Source of the DNA: Cololabis saira
Taxonomy: Eukaryota > Chordata > Actinopteri > Beloniformes > Belonidae
Reading direction: 5' to 3'
Length of the DNA: 64,000 nucleotides
Assembly: GCF_033807715.1 (NCBI RefSeq)
Contig: NC_084597.1
Coordinates: forward strand, 7,134,647 to 7,198,646
The notes beneath the pieces were generated by a model, which ran no database searches, had not been told where the DNA came from, and worked only from the letters and a program-made list of their open reading frames with translations. This document shows, one piece after another, positions 1 through 11,609 of the stretch. The position numbers and the translations under genes are program-made. How positions within the stretch are numbered: position 1 is the first letter of the stretch; the number at the start of each line of letters is the position of its first letter.

Positions 1-265
1 CAGCACAGGTACAGAGGAGAGAAGCTGCTCACACCTCAAACAAATACAATCCTGAGGAAATAAAAGAATATCATCAGTCTGTGTTTTCACCGCACAAGTG
101 TACTCTTGTGTCTTACTACGCCTCAGTTAGCAGTTAATAAGTGGAGTGTTTAAAAAAAATATAAAAGTGATAACTTTCCCAAGGTTATAATGGACACGGC
201 AGTAGGGATGGGGATCCATTCAAATGTCAAGAATCGATTCGATTCCGATTCTTAAGATTCAGAAT

Positions 266-1061
266 TAGGGGTGGGTATTGGGAAGGACCTCACGATACGA
301 TACGCATCACGATACTTGAGCTACGATACGATACACATTGCGATATCCCGATTATGCGATATCCCGATTATTATATTCTACATAGTTCACCGAAAAATTT
401 TAAAAATGCATTACACATCTTAAAATCCAAGTTGTATATATGTAATCAGATGATAGTGATGGATCTAAAAATCCGAGTTGCACGTTCATCAGATTATAGT
501 GACAATTCATGGGACAAACTGAGTCAAAACAATGTTTTATTATAACTATACAAGCTAAAGTTACAACATATTTGTATATGTTTTTCATATTATTTACATC
601 ATATGAAATTAACATTAAATTTAGTATGAGGTTGCTTTAATTATGTGGCAAATGATAATAAACACAAGAAAGATGGTACTAAAACCAAGGACAGCACAGT
701 GATCAGTCAGTATAGATATAAAATCCATAAATAAATAAACCTCTGTCCATTATTTTTTCATTTTTTAAGGACAGGCAATTGTGTTATATAAAAAATAAAA
801 TTATAAAATGAAATAAAAACGTGAAATAAAAACCTGAGCTCAGTGCAGGGGCCCTCCCAGGGTTGGTAGAGAGTGGCAATGCCCAGGACTGTCACTTAGG
901 TAGGAGCACTGGGTGATATAATGGGAAAAAAAATCGGGGATAAAAAATATTTAAAAAAAAAAAAAATAAAAAAATCGATATTCAAATTTTTAATATCGAT
1001 ATTGAATCAGCTGGAAAAGTATCGCGATATATTGCCATATCAATATTTTTGCCCACCCCTA
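266..1061. mobile_element. hAT-type MITE (TAGGGGTGGG ends)
   Basis: The left end reads TAGGGGTGGGTATTG and the right end, inverted, reads TAGGGGTGGGCAAAAATA. The 8-bp TSD TTCAGAAT is exact on both sides (258-265 and 1062-1069). The interior is AT-rich with runs of CGATAT/ACGATAC-type motifs near both ends and no coding sequence. Rejoining the flanks at the TSD restores the continuous AATCGATT-rich sequence of the outer element, which shows this is a later insertion. Confidence 0.85.
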
Positions 1062-1474
1062 TTCAGAATCGATTATCATGATTCGATCCGATTCAATATT
1101 GATTTGGGTTAGTGTTATTAAAACTGTTTTTTGGGCTGTTGCCTGAATTATATGACTGTAAAATAACTAGTGAAATAATAATTTCACAATAATTATTGTG
1201 AAATAACTAAGAAATAAATAACTCAAACAGGCCTTTCAATATCCATTTAAAGTGCAAAAAAGAAAGAAATTGCAACAGTTCAAGCAGTAAACAAATCATT
1301 TTAGCTTATCTAATTTATTCTGTCACCAGACACACATATTACCATGAAGCACCTAGCATTTCTCAGAAGTGTCATGACAAACTGTGTCTCCGACTACTGG
1401 GATTAAAGTTCAACAGGAGAAAATGTAATGATGAAAAAAAAAATCGGTCTTTATACATAAGAATCGATTTTTAG

Positions 1475-2369
1475 TAGTGATGCACCGATTGTTCGGTAAC
1501 CGAAATTGTTCGGCCGAAAATGGCAAAAAAAAACACTTTCGGTGGTTCGGTGGAATAAGTGGGGAAAAAAAAAAAACAATTAAATAACGGCGTTGTAAAA
1601 TAAGGAAATAGACTGGCCGCTCCGTAACTGTTGCACCACAAACATAAATCGTTGGCCAACCAAAAACTAACCACATAAGAAATTTTACCAACATTCACCA
1701 GCAGGTGGAACCAAAACAACATAAATCAGTCTATTACAGGTGCGTTTAGATGAGGGAAAATCAAACAGAAGAGTGTGGAGTGAAGTGGTGCAAAACATGT
1801 CAGCAGTGTGGAAGTATTTTAGAGTGGCAAAGAAATAATACAAGAATGGCTGTTTGCAATGAATGTTCTGCTCAAATATCTAGAGGGGGCACATCTGCAA
1901 GTCTTTCAGCTACAAGTTTGATTTATCATTTGAAATGATAAAAAAACCCTGAGCGCTTTAATGCATTTTTATTGTTTTAAGGCCTATGTTACAATGTTCA
2001 GTCAGTTAAGCCTAACGTAAGCTCAAAGATGGCCAAAAAATGTATTTTGCTAATTTATTTATTTTAAGTTATTGTTCTTTGCTGGTATAATGTCTGCTGG
2101 AATATTTAAGAAATGCTGGGAAATTAAAAAATGTTCAGTTTTTTATGTTCAACAAATGTTTTCTACCTTGTAATTTTGTAAAAGATATTTTTCTTTTAAA
2201 AGCATGCCTAAATCAAATTTATTTGATTTATGCAATGGTGAAAAAATTGGCAAAATAAATGAAAAACTGCGAAGAACCATGTTCGGTATTGTTCGGTATT
2301 CGGCCAAGTGTTTATTATTATTTTCGGTTTTGGTTTCGGGCCACAAATTTTCTTTTCGGTGCATCACTA
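1475..2369 (+). mobile_element. hAT element relic with TAGTGATGCACCGA ends
   Basis: The ends are TAGTGATGCACCGA at the left and CGGTGCATCACTA at the right, forming clear inverted repeats, with further GTTCGGTA/TTTCGG motifs just inside each end. The element keeps a broken BED zinc-finger coding segment at 1797-1938, so it looks like an internally deleted hAT transposon rather than a purely non-coding MITE. No matching TSD is present. Confidence 0.75.
1797..1938 (+). pseudogene. BED zinc-finger exon fragment of a hAT transposase
   Basis: From the ATG at 1797 the reading is MSAVWKYFRVAK. After a frame change it continues TRMAVCNECSAQISRGG and ends near LIYHLK. This is the order of a BED-type zinc finger: an aromatic VWKYF start, a CX2C pair, then a His near the end. 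BED fingers at the N-terminus of hAT transposases bind the transposon ends. A frameshift separates the first block from the Cys pair, a stop follows at once, and the second zinc-binding His is missing. No transposase core follows, so the fragment is dead. Confidence 0.7.
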
Positions 2370-2696
2370 GAAATAACTAAGAAATAAATTAACTCAAACA
2401 GGCCTTTCAATATCCATTTAAAGTGCAAAAAAGAAAAATTGCAACAGTTCATGCAGTAAACATATCATTTTAGCTTATCTAATTTATTCTGTCACCACGC
2501 ACACATATTGCCATGAAGCACCTGCATTTTTTCAGAAGTGTCATGACAAACTGTGTGTCCGACTACTGGGATTAAAGTTCAACAGGAGAAAATGTCATGA
2601 TCAAAAAAAATCGATCTTTAGACATAAGAATCTATGTTTAGGAATTAATATGAAAATCGATTTAGAATCGGAAAATTGATTTTTTTTTCCTGCCTA

Positions 2697-3240
2697 CACA
2701 GCAGGAATGCTGAGTCCTTTTCCTCCTTTTCCTTTTCCTTTTTATTTTCATGAAAGAAGGGGAGAACAGAGACTGATTCACTTGAACGTTGCAGCTTTCA
2801 AACACTTTCAAACAGACTTTGAGGTTGCACTTTTCTCAGAGTTGACAGACAGCATCCTTGTAATTGCTTCCCAGACTCCGTATGTGTGTGAAAACCTCAG
2901 ACAGGTTTACCTGCATTCAGCAGGTGTTTTCTCAGCAGCTGCTCGTGTGATTCATGAGTCGCCTGCACAGTTTCACACAGTTTCACACAGCAGCTGTTGT
3001 GTGGGAGCGAAGCAGAGCTTGTAAACGGGCTCCGGTGGCGCAAGAAAATACATTTTTATTTATACTCTACTCTACGCTTTAACGCCATTTAGAAGCAGTT
3101 ATGCTGGACAGAAACTGTAATATTACATTTTGTTTAAGAGCCACAGAGAATGTTAACTTCTGCAGGCCTAAACATGATCAAATCATTTTTTACTCCGATC
3201 TGTTCCAGTCTCCCAGACAAGGTCATGAACGCGTTGCCGC
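2697..3240. other. Unassigned sequence
   Basis: A 105-codon open frame starting at 2707 has a low-complexity Pro/Phe-rich start and no domain I recognise, and I do not call it a gene. Nothing else is evident. Confidence 0.5.
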
Positions 3241-3557
3241 TAGGGATGGGCGGTATGGAATAAAAAATATATCACGATAATTTCTGGCATTTATCCCGAT
3301 AATGATAAAAATAACGATAGAGAAAAAATACCAATTCAACTCCACCTTTGTAACTATAAATCTATCACCACATTCAGTCTTTGGAGCCAAATCACTGCCT
3401 CTAAAAGATACTAAATACTCTAAAAGATACTAAATGCTACTAAACTACACCAATTAAATTGAATTAATAAAAACCAATTAAATAAGTTACACCTGTACTG
3501 CAAAACTGGAATGACTCAGATCCTCCATGTTTGTTACACAAACACGTATCAACGGGA

Positions 3558-3590
<33 letters not shown>

Positions 3591-3591
3591 T
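3241..3591. mobile_element. Left part of a MITE (TAGGGATGGGCGGTATGG end), cut by an assembly gap
   Basis: Bases 3241-3375 closely match the left end of the element at 23578 (TAGGGATGGGCGGTATGG, then CACGATAATTTCTGGCATTT). The copy runs into a (CTTT)n tract at 3560-3591 and then into the gap. The right end is not seen. The 23578 copy also carries a pyrimidine microsatellite internally. Confidence 0.7.
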
Positions 3592-4091
3592 NNNNNNNNN
3601 NNNNNNNNNNNNNNNNNNNNNNNNNNNNNNNNNNNNNNNNNNNNNNNNNNNNNNNNNNNNNNNNNNNNNNNNNNNNNNNNNNNNNNNNNNNNNNNNNNNN
3701 NNNNNNNNNNNNNNNNNNNNNNNNNNNNNNNNNNNNNNNNNNNNNNNNNNNNNNNNNNNNNNNNNNNNNNNNNNNNNNNNNNNNNNNNNNNNNNNNNNNN
3801 NNNNNNNNNNNNNNNNNNNNNNNNNNNNNNNNNNNNNNNNNNNNNNNNNNNNNNNNNNNNNNNNNNNNNNNNNNNNNNNNNNNNNNNNNNNNNNNNNNNN
3901 NNNNNNNNNNNNNNNNNNNNNNNNNNNNNNNNNNNNNNNNNNNNNNNNNNNNNNNNNNNNNNNNNNNNNNNNNNNNNNNNNNNNNNNNNNNNNNNNNNNN
4001 NNNNNNNNNNNNNNNNNNNNNNNNNNNNNNNNNNNNNNNNNNNNNNNNNNNNNNNNNNNNNNNNNNNNNNNNNNNNNNNNNNNNNNNNNNN
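3592..4091. other. Assembly gap of 500 N
   Basis: Exactly 500 undetermined bases directly after a (CTTT)n microsatellite. The round size suggests a placeholder, and the true length is unknown. Confidence 0.99.
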
Positions 4092-4459
4092 GTTCATTAT
4101 TTTATAAATATATTCTTTATATTCTGATGTAAATCAGGGACTATAATGACACTAGTCAGTTTATCTGTAGTGATTAGTCTGTTTTAGATTGGGCGGAGTG
4201 ATACGCCACAGTACGGCACTAGGTGCTGTGTTGATGTTCTAAAATCCTACACTGTTGAGGGACATTAAAGTACACTGGAACTCAGCAGAAGTTTCCCCGT
4301 GTTTATCCTACTCACGACCAGAAAAGGTTTAATTTAATAAGGTAAGGCTTAACTCTACACCAGACTTACATAAGTAAAGGTTCAGAGCTCAAAACGGGAC
4401 TAGTTTCTTCTGAGCGGAGGAAGATTTTGGTCCGCGGGTCGAGATGCGCGTTACTAGTC

Positions 4460-4579
4460 AACACAATAGATTAATATTAATAACCCAATATCGCGATACA
4501 CTTTGTCGCCTCCAACGACACGTATTGTGACGTTTTTGTATCGCGAAATTTCGTGGCACGATATATTGTTACACCCCTA
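4460..4579. mobile_element. Right end of a hAT-like MITE (inverted TAGGGGTGTAACAATATATCG)
   Basis: The segment ends TTGTTACACCCCTA. Read inverted, this is a TAGGGGTGTAACA terminus followed by ATATATCG and ATCGCGATA motifs typical of fish hAT MITEs. The matching left end is not visible and may lie in the gap. Confidence 0.5.
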
Positions 4580-5338
4580 TTGATCTGTGATATATGATAT
4601 ACAAGTCTAATCTAGAAGTCTGCTACTATGTGCAAATAGTAAATATCCTAAACTATATAGCAATATAACGGCCCTCTCCTGCTGAACTGGGGCCCTTTCA
4701 AACAATTACATTTAAGAGGCCCCAAAGTTATTCTCAATGATCTTACATAGCAAAAAGTGTAAATGTATTAAGTAATAAGTAGGTGGTACAGTCTGTAAAT
4801 GTTTGCAGAGGGCACTCCCCCATGTATTTCTCAGCGTTTAAGCGACCTTAGCCATATTTTAAGTGCCGTCTTGCTCAGATGTCTTTGCAGAGGTTTGAAT
4901 TCTACATCTTTATCATCGTGACGCACAGGGTACAATTTGACACATGCAAACAAGGTCCAAAATAAGAGTTTTACAATTTCAGCTAAACAAAGAGTCTGTT
5001 ATGACTGACTCAGTTGCCGAGCAAAGACGCTGACTGCTGATATTTCTGTTGTTTTAAACGTTTTACTCACAGTGAAACAACGTTAATTTTGGTTTGTGGG
5101 ATGTTGGTGGTCAGGGATTGCAGAGCGGTGTGAAGAACAGATGGTGTGAGTAAAAACCTGCTCCCAAAACACGGTTGCTGCTCGTGATAGTGCAGCTTCT
5201 CTTTTATTCTACATTGTGAAAGCTGCTATTGTTACTTTTGCCTCAGCAAAAAAGGATAAAAAGTGAGAGATTGTAGCCTTGGCGAGGGAGAGGATATTTG
5301 TTTGTAGCTGCTTTGGTATTCTCTGTATTCAATGCAAG
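4580..5338. other. Unassigned sequence
   Basis: No ORF, RNA gene or element boundary is recognised between the MITE end and the TSD at 5331-5338. Confidence 0.5.
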
Positions 5339-6700
5339 CAGAGGTGTCTTCAGTATTCACATTCATTACTCAGGTAGAAGTATAGATACTAGAGTTTAAA
5401 AATACTCCTGTAGAAGTTGAAGTATCAACTCAAGCTTTTTACTCAAGTAAAAGTATAAAAGTACTGGTTTCAAAACTACTTAAAGTATAAAAGTAAAAGT
5501 AATATAAGGGGGGAAAAAGCCATTAAGGACAAAAGCCATTGAAAATGAATGTATCTTAGTATAATGCAAATATATTAAAGAAGCATACATGTGTACTATT
5601 GAGCATTAACATGTGTTAATATAAATATATTAAAGAAGCATATATGTGTACTATTGAGCATTAACATGTGTTTCAGAGAGCAGCAGATATGATGACTAGT
5701 TGCCTATAAGTATTGTAATGGTGCAAAAAGTCAAACTTCATGTTCATGTTATCATTTATCCTAACCTTTATTGGAATGTACATCCAAGTTTAGTTGCAGG
5801 AATCTGAGGGAACGGATGTAAGAACAAAACTGGACAAGAACATCTGAAACAACCACAACCAAATTCACTCTATCCGGATGGAGCAATTTAACTGGATAGT
5901 TTTTGTTTCTTCCCTTTCTCTTTTCTCTTTTCTCTTTTCTCACTTCCTTCCTTCCTTCCTTCCTTCCTTCCTTCCTTCCTTCCTTCCTTCCTTCCTTCCT
6001 TCCTTCCTTCCTTCCTTCCTTCCTTCCTTCCTTCCTTCTTTTCTCCCTTCCTTCTTTCTTTCCTTCCTTCCTTCCTTCCTTCCTTCCTTCCTTCTTTCTT
6101 TCCTTTTTTCATTCTTCCTTCCTTCCTTCTTTTCTCCCTTCCTTCCTTCTTTCTTTCCTTATTTTCATTCTTCCTTCCTTCCTTCCTTCCTTCCTTCCTT
6201 CCTTCCTTCCTTCCTTCCTTCCTTCCTTCTTTTCTCCCTTCCTTCCTTCTTTCTTTCCTTATTTTCATTCTTCCTTCCTTCCTTCCTTCCTTCCTTCTTT
6301 TCTCCCTTCCTTCCTTCTTTCTTTCCTTATTTTCATTCTTCCTTCTTCCTTCCTTCCTTCCTTCCTTCCTTCCTTCCTTCCTTCCTTCCTTCCTTCCTTC
6401 CTTCCTTCCTTCCTTCCTTCCTTCTTTTCTCCCTTCCTTCCTTCTTTCTTTCCTTATTTTCATTTTTCCTTCCCTTCCTTCCTTCCTTCCTTCCTTCCTT
6501 CCTTCCTTCCTTCCTTCCTTCCTTCCTTCTTTTATTCTTAAAAGGCCAAAATGAAATAGAGTAACGAGGCTGTTTTTAAAATGTAAGGAGTAAAAGTAAA
6601 AAGTCGTCTGAAAAATAATTACTCAGTGAGGTATAGATAACCAAAATTTCTACTTAAGTAAGGTAACAAAGTATTTGTACTTCGTTACTTGACACCTCTG
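5339..6700. mobile_element. hAT-type MITE (CAGAGGTGTC ends) with expanded CTTC tract
   Basis: The ends are CAGAGGTGTC and GACACCTCTG. The flanks carry 8-bp duplications AATGCAAG and AATGCAAT (one mismatch). The subterminal sequence is rich in AAGTAAAAGTA and TACTTNNGTA motifs, shared with the elements at 7911, 38639 and 48364. About 585 bp of the interior is a pyrimidine microsatellite. Confidence 0.8.
5944..6533. repeat. (CTTC)n microsatellite with interspersed variant units
   Basis: Nearly pure CCTT repeats are broken by a recurring module TTCTTTTCTCCCTTCC and by TTATTTTCATTC. The same modules recur several times, so the array has grown by copying blocks as well as single units. Long open frames here are artefacts of the repeat. 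Confidence 0.95.
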
Positions 6701-6708
6701 AATGCAAT

Positions 6709-7902
6709 ACAGTAATGACAGGAGAGAACTTTAGACGGTAAAGTTCGGCGATCACTGGAGAAAAAGCGAGAGCCCCATTCCCAGCCGTGGCACAGACGGG
6801 AGTGTGTTCCCACTAGAGTCTTAAAATAGTCACAGAAGGCTTTTCAATTATACAGGCCACGCTGTACGAAGGGGCCCAATCATAAAACCAGAGTGTTTAC
6901 CTCCTCTCTAAATCTTATTCTGCTTTGATTGAGGGACAGAAGGCGGCGGGGACGCTGGGATGTAAAATGTTGGTTGTGTGTGTGTGTGGGGGGGGGGGGG
7001 GGGGGATACATCGCAAAAGAGTCTATGAAACACAATGGCAGCTGTAATTGTTATCCATCTGTGACCTGAGGCCAGCAGAGTATCCGTCATAATTTTAGAT
7101 CAATGCCGAAACATGAGAAGTACAAAAAGAGGACGTGAGTTGCGTCATTGAGGAGGCGAAAGCAGGTCAAGGTGTGTGAAGCGTTTTACTCCCTCCCTCA
7201 CGTTCCACGTCAGAGCCATGCCGATCTTTACGAGGAGTGAAAGCAGGTGAACGACGAGTGCTGTGAAACGTGCATTACTCATGTGTTAACTCGGAGCGTC
7301 CTTGGAAACAAAACACTTCAACAGAACGAAGAAAAAAAAAGGGAATTACAAAGGAGCAGTGGAGGATTGACGGTGAGCAGATGGATTAGAAATAATAAAA
7401 CATCCTGTCAAACTGCCAGATTACTCAGGATTGCCCTCGGAGCTGCAACACGGGATTCCCTCATTGTCATCATGGAAAATATTGCGGCTCCTCCATTCAC
7501 GCACATGCACGTGGGATTGCGCATGTGTGACTTAATGAGCTTTATAGAGACGTCCGCCTTTGCTCGTGGGTGTGGATTCTCCAGCTTTCACTGTCTGTAG
7601 CTGCTTTGAGGAAACTGGCTAAACCAGTTTGAATACATCCCTCTTACAATCAATTGCAACATAAAGAAACATCTTTTATGGCACATGTTGCTGTTGAATC
7701 ACGATGGGGATCTATCAGATCCTGCACCGTAGTCGAGGACAGCTGGGTTTTATTTGCACACGTTTCCTGACTGTGCATTTGGGAATACAGTTTATTTGTT
7801 GATTCGTTCTGACTTTTATGTCTCCACACTCTGAAATAGCTGTAAAAGATTGTGATGAGCAGTTATGTGAAGGAGGTGTAAGTAGTAGAATGTGTGACAT
7901 GA
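6709..7902. other. Unassigned sequence with a (TG)n-(G)n tract
   Basis: A TG run followed by about 18 consecutive G lies at 6974-7005. A 117-codon frame at 7247-7600 has no recognisable domain and is not called. Confidence 0.5.
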
Positions 7903-7910
7903 GTCATGAG

Positions 7911-8658
7911 CAGAGCTGGGTAGAGTAGCCAAAAATGTACTCAAGTAAAAGTACTGTTACTTCAGAATAATGTGACTCAAGTAGAAGTAAAAAGTAGTCA
8001 TCCAAATAATTACTTGAGTAAAAGTAAAAAAGTACTTGGTGAAAAAACTACTCAAGTACTGAGTAACTGTTTTTTTAACAACCCTTCAAACAGACAAAAG
8101 TACAAAATAATCATCTTCAGGCAAATTAAATCAATAAAATAAAATCAATTAAAATTAATAAAAAATGAAAAAAATAGCTTAAATTAAAATAATCTTAAAG
8201 TAAATTCAAGTACTTTAATAAATAATAAAATAAATAAAATAATAACAGAATAAAAAATAAAAAAATAAATTAAGCACAAGTAGCACAAAATGTCAAGCCT
8301 TTGTACTTTTCTTTTTTAACCAGGCAGAACTAGAACAAACATGAACTCATAGAAACTCTGTGTGTGTTTGAGTCTGTGTAAATGTGACAAAACATGCAAA
8401 AACAAACATTTATCCCAAAGAATCACTCAGTGATGTCATGAGATTGACGCGTACGTGGATAAAAGGGATAAAAGAAAAGTAACAGCTCAACGTAGCCTAA
8501 TGTAGCGGAGTAAGAGGAACAGTTTCTCCTTCACAAATCTACTCAAGTAAAAGTAAAAAGTATAGTGATTCAAAACTACTCCTAAAAGTACAACATTTCC
8601 CAAAACTTACTCAAGTAAATGTAACGGAGTAAATGTAACTCGATACTACCCACCTCTG
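7911..8658. mobile_element. hAT-type MITE (CAGAGCTGGG / CCCACCTCTG ends)
   Basis: The element is flanked by a perfect 8-bp TSD, GTCATGAG (7903-7910 and 8659-8666). Both subterminal regions contain ACTCAAGTAAAAGTA repeats. There is no coding content. It belongs to the same broad group as the elements at 5339, 38639 and 48364 but has a different interior. Confidence 0.88.
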
Positions 8659-8940
8659 GTCATGAGTGTTACACGGAAGAGGATGCGTGACAAAAGTTAG
8701 AGTAGTCAACCTGTTCGATCATTCAAGGACACACACACATAAACTTAGCACAAAACGTAAGGAAATTAGTGTTTGGTAGATTATTTCTTTGTTGTAACGA
8801 TGCTTCTTGGCAATAAATCTTAGACAGCTAGAAAGCTGTTTATTTCCCTTCTACATGGTGCCACGTTTATAAGGAACATGCATTTGCCCGTCTCTGGTCT
8901 CAGAGGGCCAGGAGGCCTGATGTGACTGTTCACCGTCAGG

Positions 8941-9110
8941 CAGTGGCGTCAATTCAGTGGAAGCTAAGGTACGGCAAGGTTACAGTCACAGAACTTAACT
9001 AGAGTATCAATAAACACGTCCAGCAAATATTCATCACAGAAGTTTATGTAGCTTATCTGTGTGGTCAAGAAAATTGGAACTTTTTCAAATGCAAATGATT
9101 CCCGACATTT
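8941..9110. mobile_element. One end of a CAGTGGCGTCAATTCAGT MITE
   Basis: This matches, inverted, the right part of the element at 61035-61769, including GTACGGCAAGGTTAC and AGTTTATGTAG. Only one terminus is seen here and the other end was not found. It is probably truncated. Confidence 0.6.
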
Positions 9111-10103
9111 TTAGCGCCATTACTTCGGCGACACCAACCACAGTAGCTACAATCCCCCTGACTACAGTAACAGAAATTACCGTAATGATCATATATAAGG
9201 CACACTGCATTATAAGGCGCACTGCGGTTTTTGTTTGTTTGTTTTATTAATCGCACATTTATTCACACATTTTTTGCTGTTCTAAATTACCTTTAGGTAT
9301 TTTTATAATGTTTTTAATACTGTTAACTACATGAGAAAGGGCAAATATGCTGCTTTATGCCAATGTTTATTCAACTTTCCACAAAAAAAGCTTTTGACCT
9401 GAATGTAACATTCCTTCATAAATACAAACACAATGTACCCCAACTTTACACTTGTAAAGACTAATTTAAGATTCCTTGTTTTTTTAAGCAGCTCAATGTA
9501 AAACAACGAACCATATGCATCACAAACATTGTACAGGAAGTGCATTGGTCAGTGAAATCTTCCATGTAATTATGTCTAACGTCATATGGAGAAAAATAAA
9601 AGGCTCAAAAAATATCCCCTTCTAAGTGGGATCAAAACAGGGGGATACAAAAAATAAATTACAAAGAAATAAAGTGCACATGTAACAGCAGGGAGTGTAA
9701 TTCAACGTATAAAGTGCAGTTGGGCTATAATTAGTTAATACAGTACTTCAGATTCTTTACTCATCTAATGTATTGAGGTGAGGAACCAGCCTCCTTCCCT
9801 CACATCTATCCAGCGTTGTCTGATTTTGACGGGCGGGGGGGGGGGGGGCGACATGGTTCGATGGGAATTCATTTCAAACCGACAGTACATGTAAATAACT
9901 TTAGTCTTGTCCAGCGAACCATCTGGGCATCTTTTTGAAAGTGAAATAGCCGTTCAAAGTCCCTTTTCATTCTCCATCTTTCAATTGACCATACTTTTCC
10001 TCAGATTACGGTTGCCGTCGAGCGCCATAAATTATATAATGCACGTTTTTTATTTTTTATTTTTTATCCTGCACGTCAATCGTGCGTTAAAAAATTGTCG
10101 CCG
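9111..10103. other. Unassigned sequence
   Basis: It includes TATAAGGCACACTGCATTA at about 9195, a motif that looks like a dispersed repeat, and a G14 run near 9835. No gene is recognised. Confidence 0.45.
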
Positions 10104-10107
10104 TTAA

Positions 10108-10437
10108 AGGAGCATGAGGCTCCTTTTAAGAAATGAGACTCTCTAGCGCCACCCTTCACCACGACGGCCGTCGGGGGTACTGCAGCCAACAGTGAAGCCG
10201 GCACGGGAGAACGGGGAGAACGTGCATGCAGCGTCATGTGACGTCACATCCGCAGGGCAGCGCGGGAAAAGCGGCCCCAGCCTTGCAGCACATTTTGCAG
10301 CACACAGCCTGTTCAAGGCAACGGACAGATATACTAGAGGGCTCATTCTTTTTGGTTTGGAACGCTTCATCTGACATTATTACTAGAAAAATTAAAACGT
10401 ATACAATTATTTTTCATAAATCCAGCCTCAAGCTCCT
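10108..10437. mobile_element. TTAA-targeting MITE (Kolobok or piggyBac type)
   Basis: Inverted ends AGGAGCATGAGGCT and AGCCTCAAGCTCCT (one mismatch) are flanked on both sides by TTAA (10104-10107 and 10438-10441). TTAA duplication is characteristic of piggyBac and Kolobok superfamilies. The interior is more GC-rich than its surroundings and shows no convincing ORF. Confidence 0.75.
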
Positions 10438-10464
10438 TTAAGAGGACGTTAAGTTAATTGACAG

Positions 10465-10467
<3 letters not shown>

Positions 10468-10538
<71 letters not shown>
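10468..10538. repeat. (TA)n microsatellite
   Basis: An uninterrupted TA dinucleotide run. Confidence 0.97.
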
Positions 10539-10547
<9 letters not shown>

Positions 10548-10843
10548 TATACATATACCATATACTAGTGTGTTAGAGTCAGTAGTCATAGCTGCAGCTA
10601 TAGAACAAGACTATAATAGTTAGTCTCAAACATAGCTTCGTATAATAGGCCTCTGCTGCAGGGGGGGCAGGTGTCCCTCACCCTTCTTCTCTTCTCCTCT
10701 TCCATTATTTATTTATTATAAGTATCTCATAGCTATCATCTTTGTCCATCGTTCCTGTAGTTTGTTGTGCTGGTCTACCCCCCCTTCTCTTTTGTGTCAT
10801 GTTTGCAGGCCAGAGCTTCAGGAGCTGCGTGCTGGCCTGCGCC

Positions 10844-10847
<4 letters not shown>

Positions 10848-10928
<81 letters not shown>
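10848..10928. repeat. (TA)n microsatellite, left half of a split tract
   Basis: The TA run ends exactly where the element at 10929 begins. A second TA run follows that element at 12230-12288, so the insertion was into a TA tract or seeded it. Confidence 0.95.
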
Positions 10929-10931
<3 letters not shown>

Positions 10932-11275
10932 GGTGCGATTTGCCGGTGGGGATGGTGGGGATTTCCCCCCCCCCCCCCCCTCTGGTTTACACGTCCTACC
11001 CTCTGCTGAATTATTTTTATCCTCAGTCGGGACAAAATGTATCCCCCCCACCCAAAGTATTTTCACCATTACATCGTAATTATTAACAAGTAATAACAAC
11101 CAAAACACACAGAGTCCGTGTTCCTTCTGTTTGTGCTGGGATTTTGATATCTGGAGCGAGTCAGACGCATCGCACACACAGAAAGCAGTTTTATTTTGAA
11201 AACCAACCGGATCTTCTTGCATTCCAAAATTCCGACTTCCGGCCCGCCAAAATAAAAGATACAGTCAGTCAAATG

Positions 11276-11400
11276 AATGAAAAAATGAAAAGAATCCAGA
11301 GCAGCATATCCTCATATTTTACAGGATCACAACCAAAAATCCTGAGAAAACATTGCTGACATTGCTGATCGAATGGAGGACAGCAGCATCTCCCCGGCTG
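11276..11400 (+). pseudogene. Possible N-terminal exon remnant of a hAT transposase
   Basis: The sequence MNEKMKRIQSSISSYFTGSQ lies centrally in the 10929 element. Short Lys/Arg-rich starts ending in S-S-Y/F-F are common at the beginning of hAT and ZMYM-type proteins. The frame stops within a few dozen codons. The assignment rests on resemblance only. Confidence 0.25.
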
Positions 11401-11609
11401 AGGAGCTCACATGTTTTCTGTTAAACTGATATCGAGAAAGAATTTAAAAAATCTTAATTTTGTTTATTTATTTTTATTTGGCACATTTAAAAACAATATT
11501 AGGAGAAAATATTTCTGTAAATGCAGTGGTTCAGGTCATGTTCAAAATAGGCCTACCGCCTACGTTATGTAGCTTAAGTGTAAGAAACAAGTTTTCATAT
11601 AGCCTATAC

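Larger units (their letters stand above)
1200..2640. repeat. Pair of about 270-bp direct repeats flanking a MITE
   Basis: The segment 1200-1474 (starting GAAATAACTAAGAAATAAAT) is repeated at about 2370-2640 with a few substitutions and small indels. Both copies contain the CAAACAGGCCTTTCAATATC and CATGACAAACTGTGT blocks. The MITE at 1475-2369 lies exactly between them. The bases flanking that MITE do not form a normal TSD, so the arrangement probably arose by tandem duplication or recombination rather than by simple insertion. Confidence 0.75.
203..2696. mobile_element. Outer hAT-type MITE containing two nested MITEs
   Basis: The element begins TAGGGATGGGG and ends with TTTCCTGCCTA. It is flanked by 8-bp target duplications CACGGCAG (195-202) and CACAGCAG (2697-2704), which differ at one base; 8-bp TSDs are typical of hAT elements. 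The body is AT-rich, with many ATCGATT/GATTCGAT motifs near both ends. Two younger MITEs (266-1061 and 1475-2369) sit inside it. No transposase of its own is visible, so it is non-autonomous. The family name is not known to me. Confidence 0.7.

Noticed and set aside
2707..3024. 105-codon frame beginning with a Pro/Phe-rich stretch
   Set aside because: No domain, no splice context and no conservation evidence. Chance ORFs of this length are expected.
5878..6564. Long open frames of Leu/Pro/Ser/Phe on one strand and Lys/Glu/Gly/Arg on the other
   Set aside because: They are translations of (CTTC)n and its complement in all frames, with no unique sequence or domain.
10742..11222. Frames containing long Tyr-Ile runs
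   Set aside because: Translations of (TA)n microsatellites. The same holds at 12106-12318 and 44078-44494.
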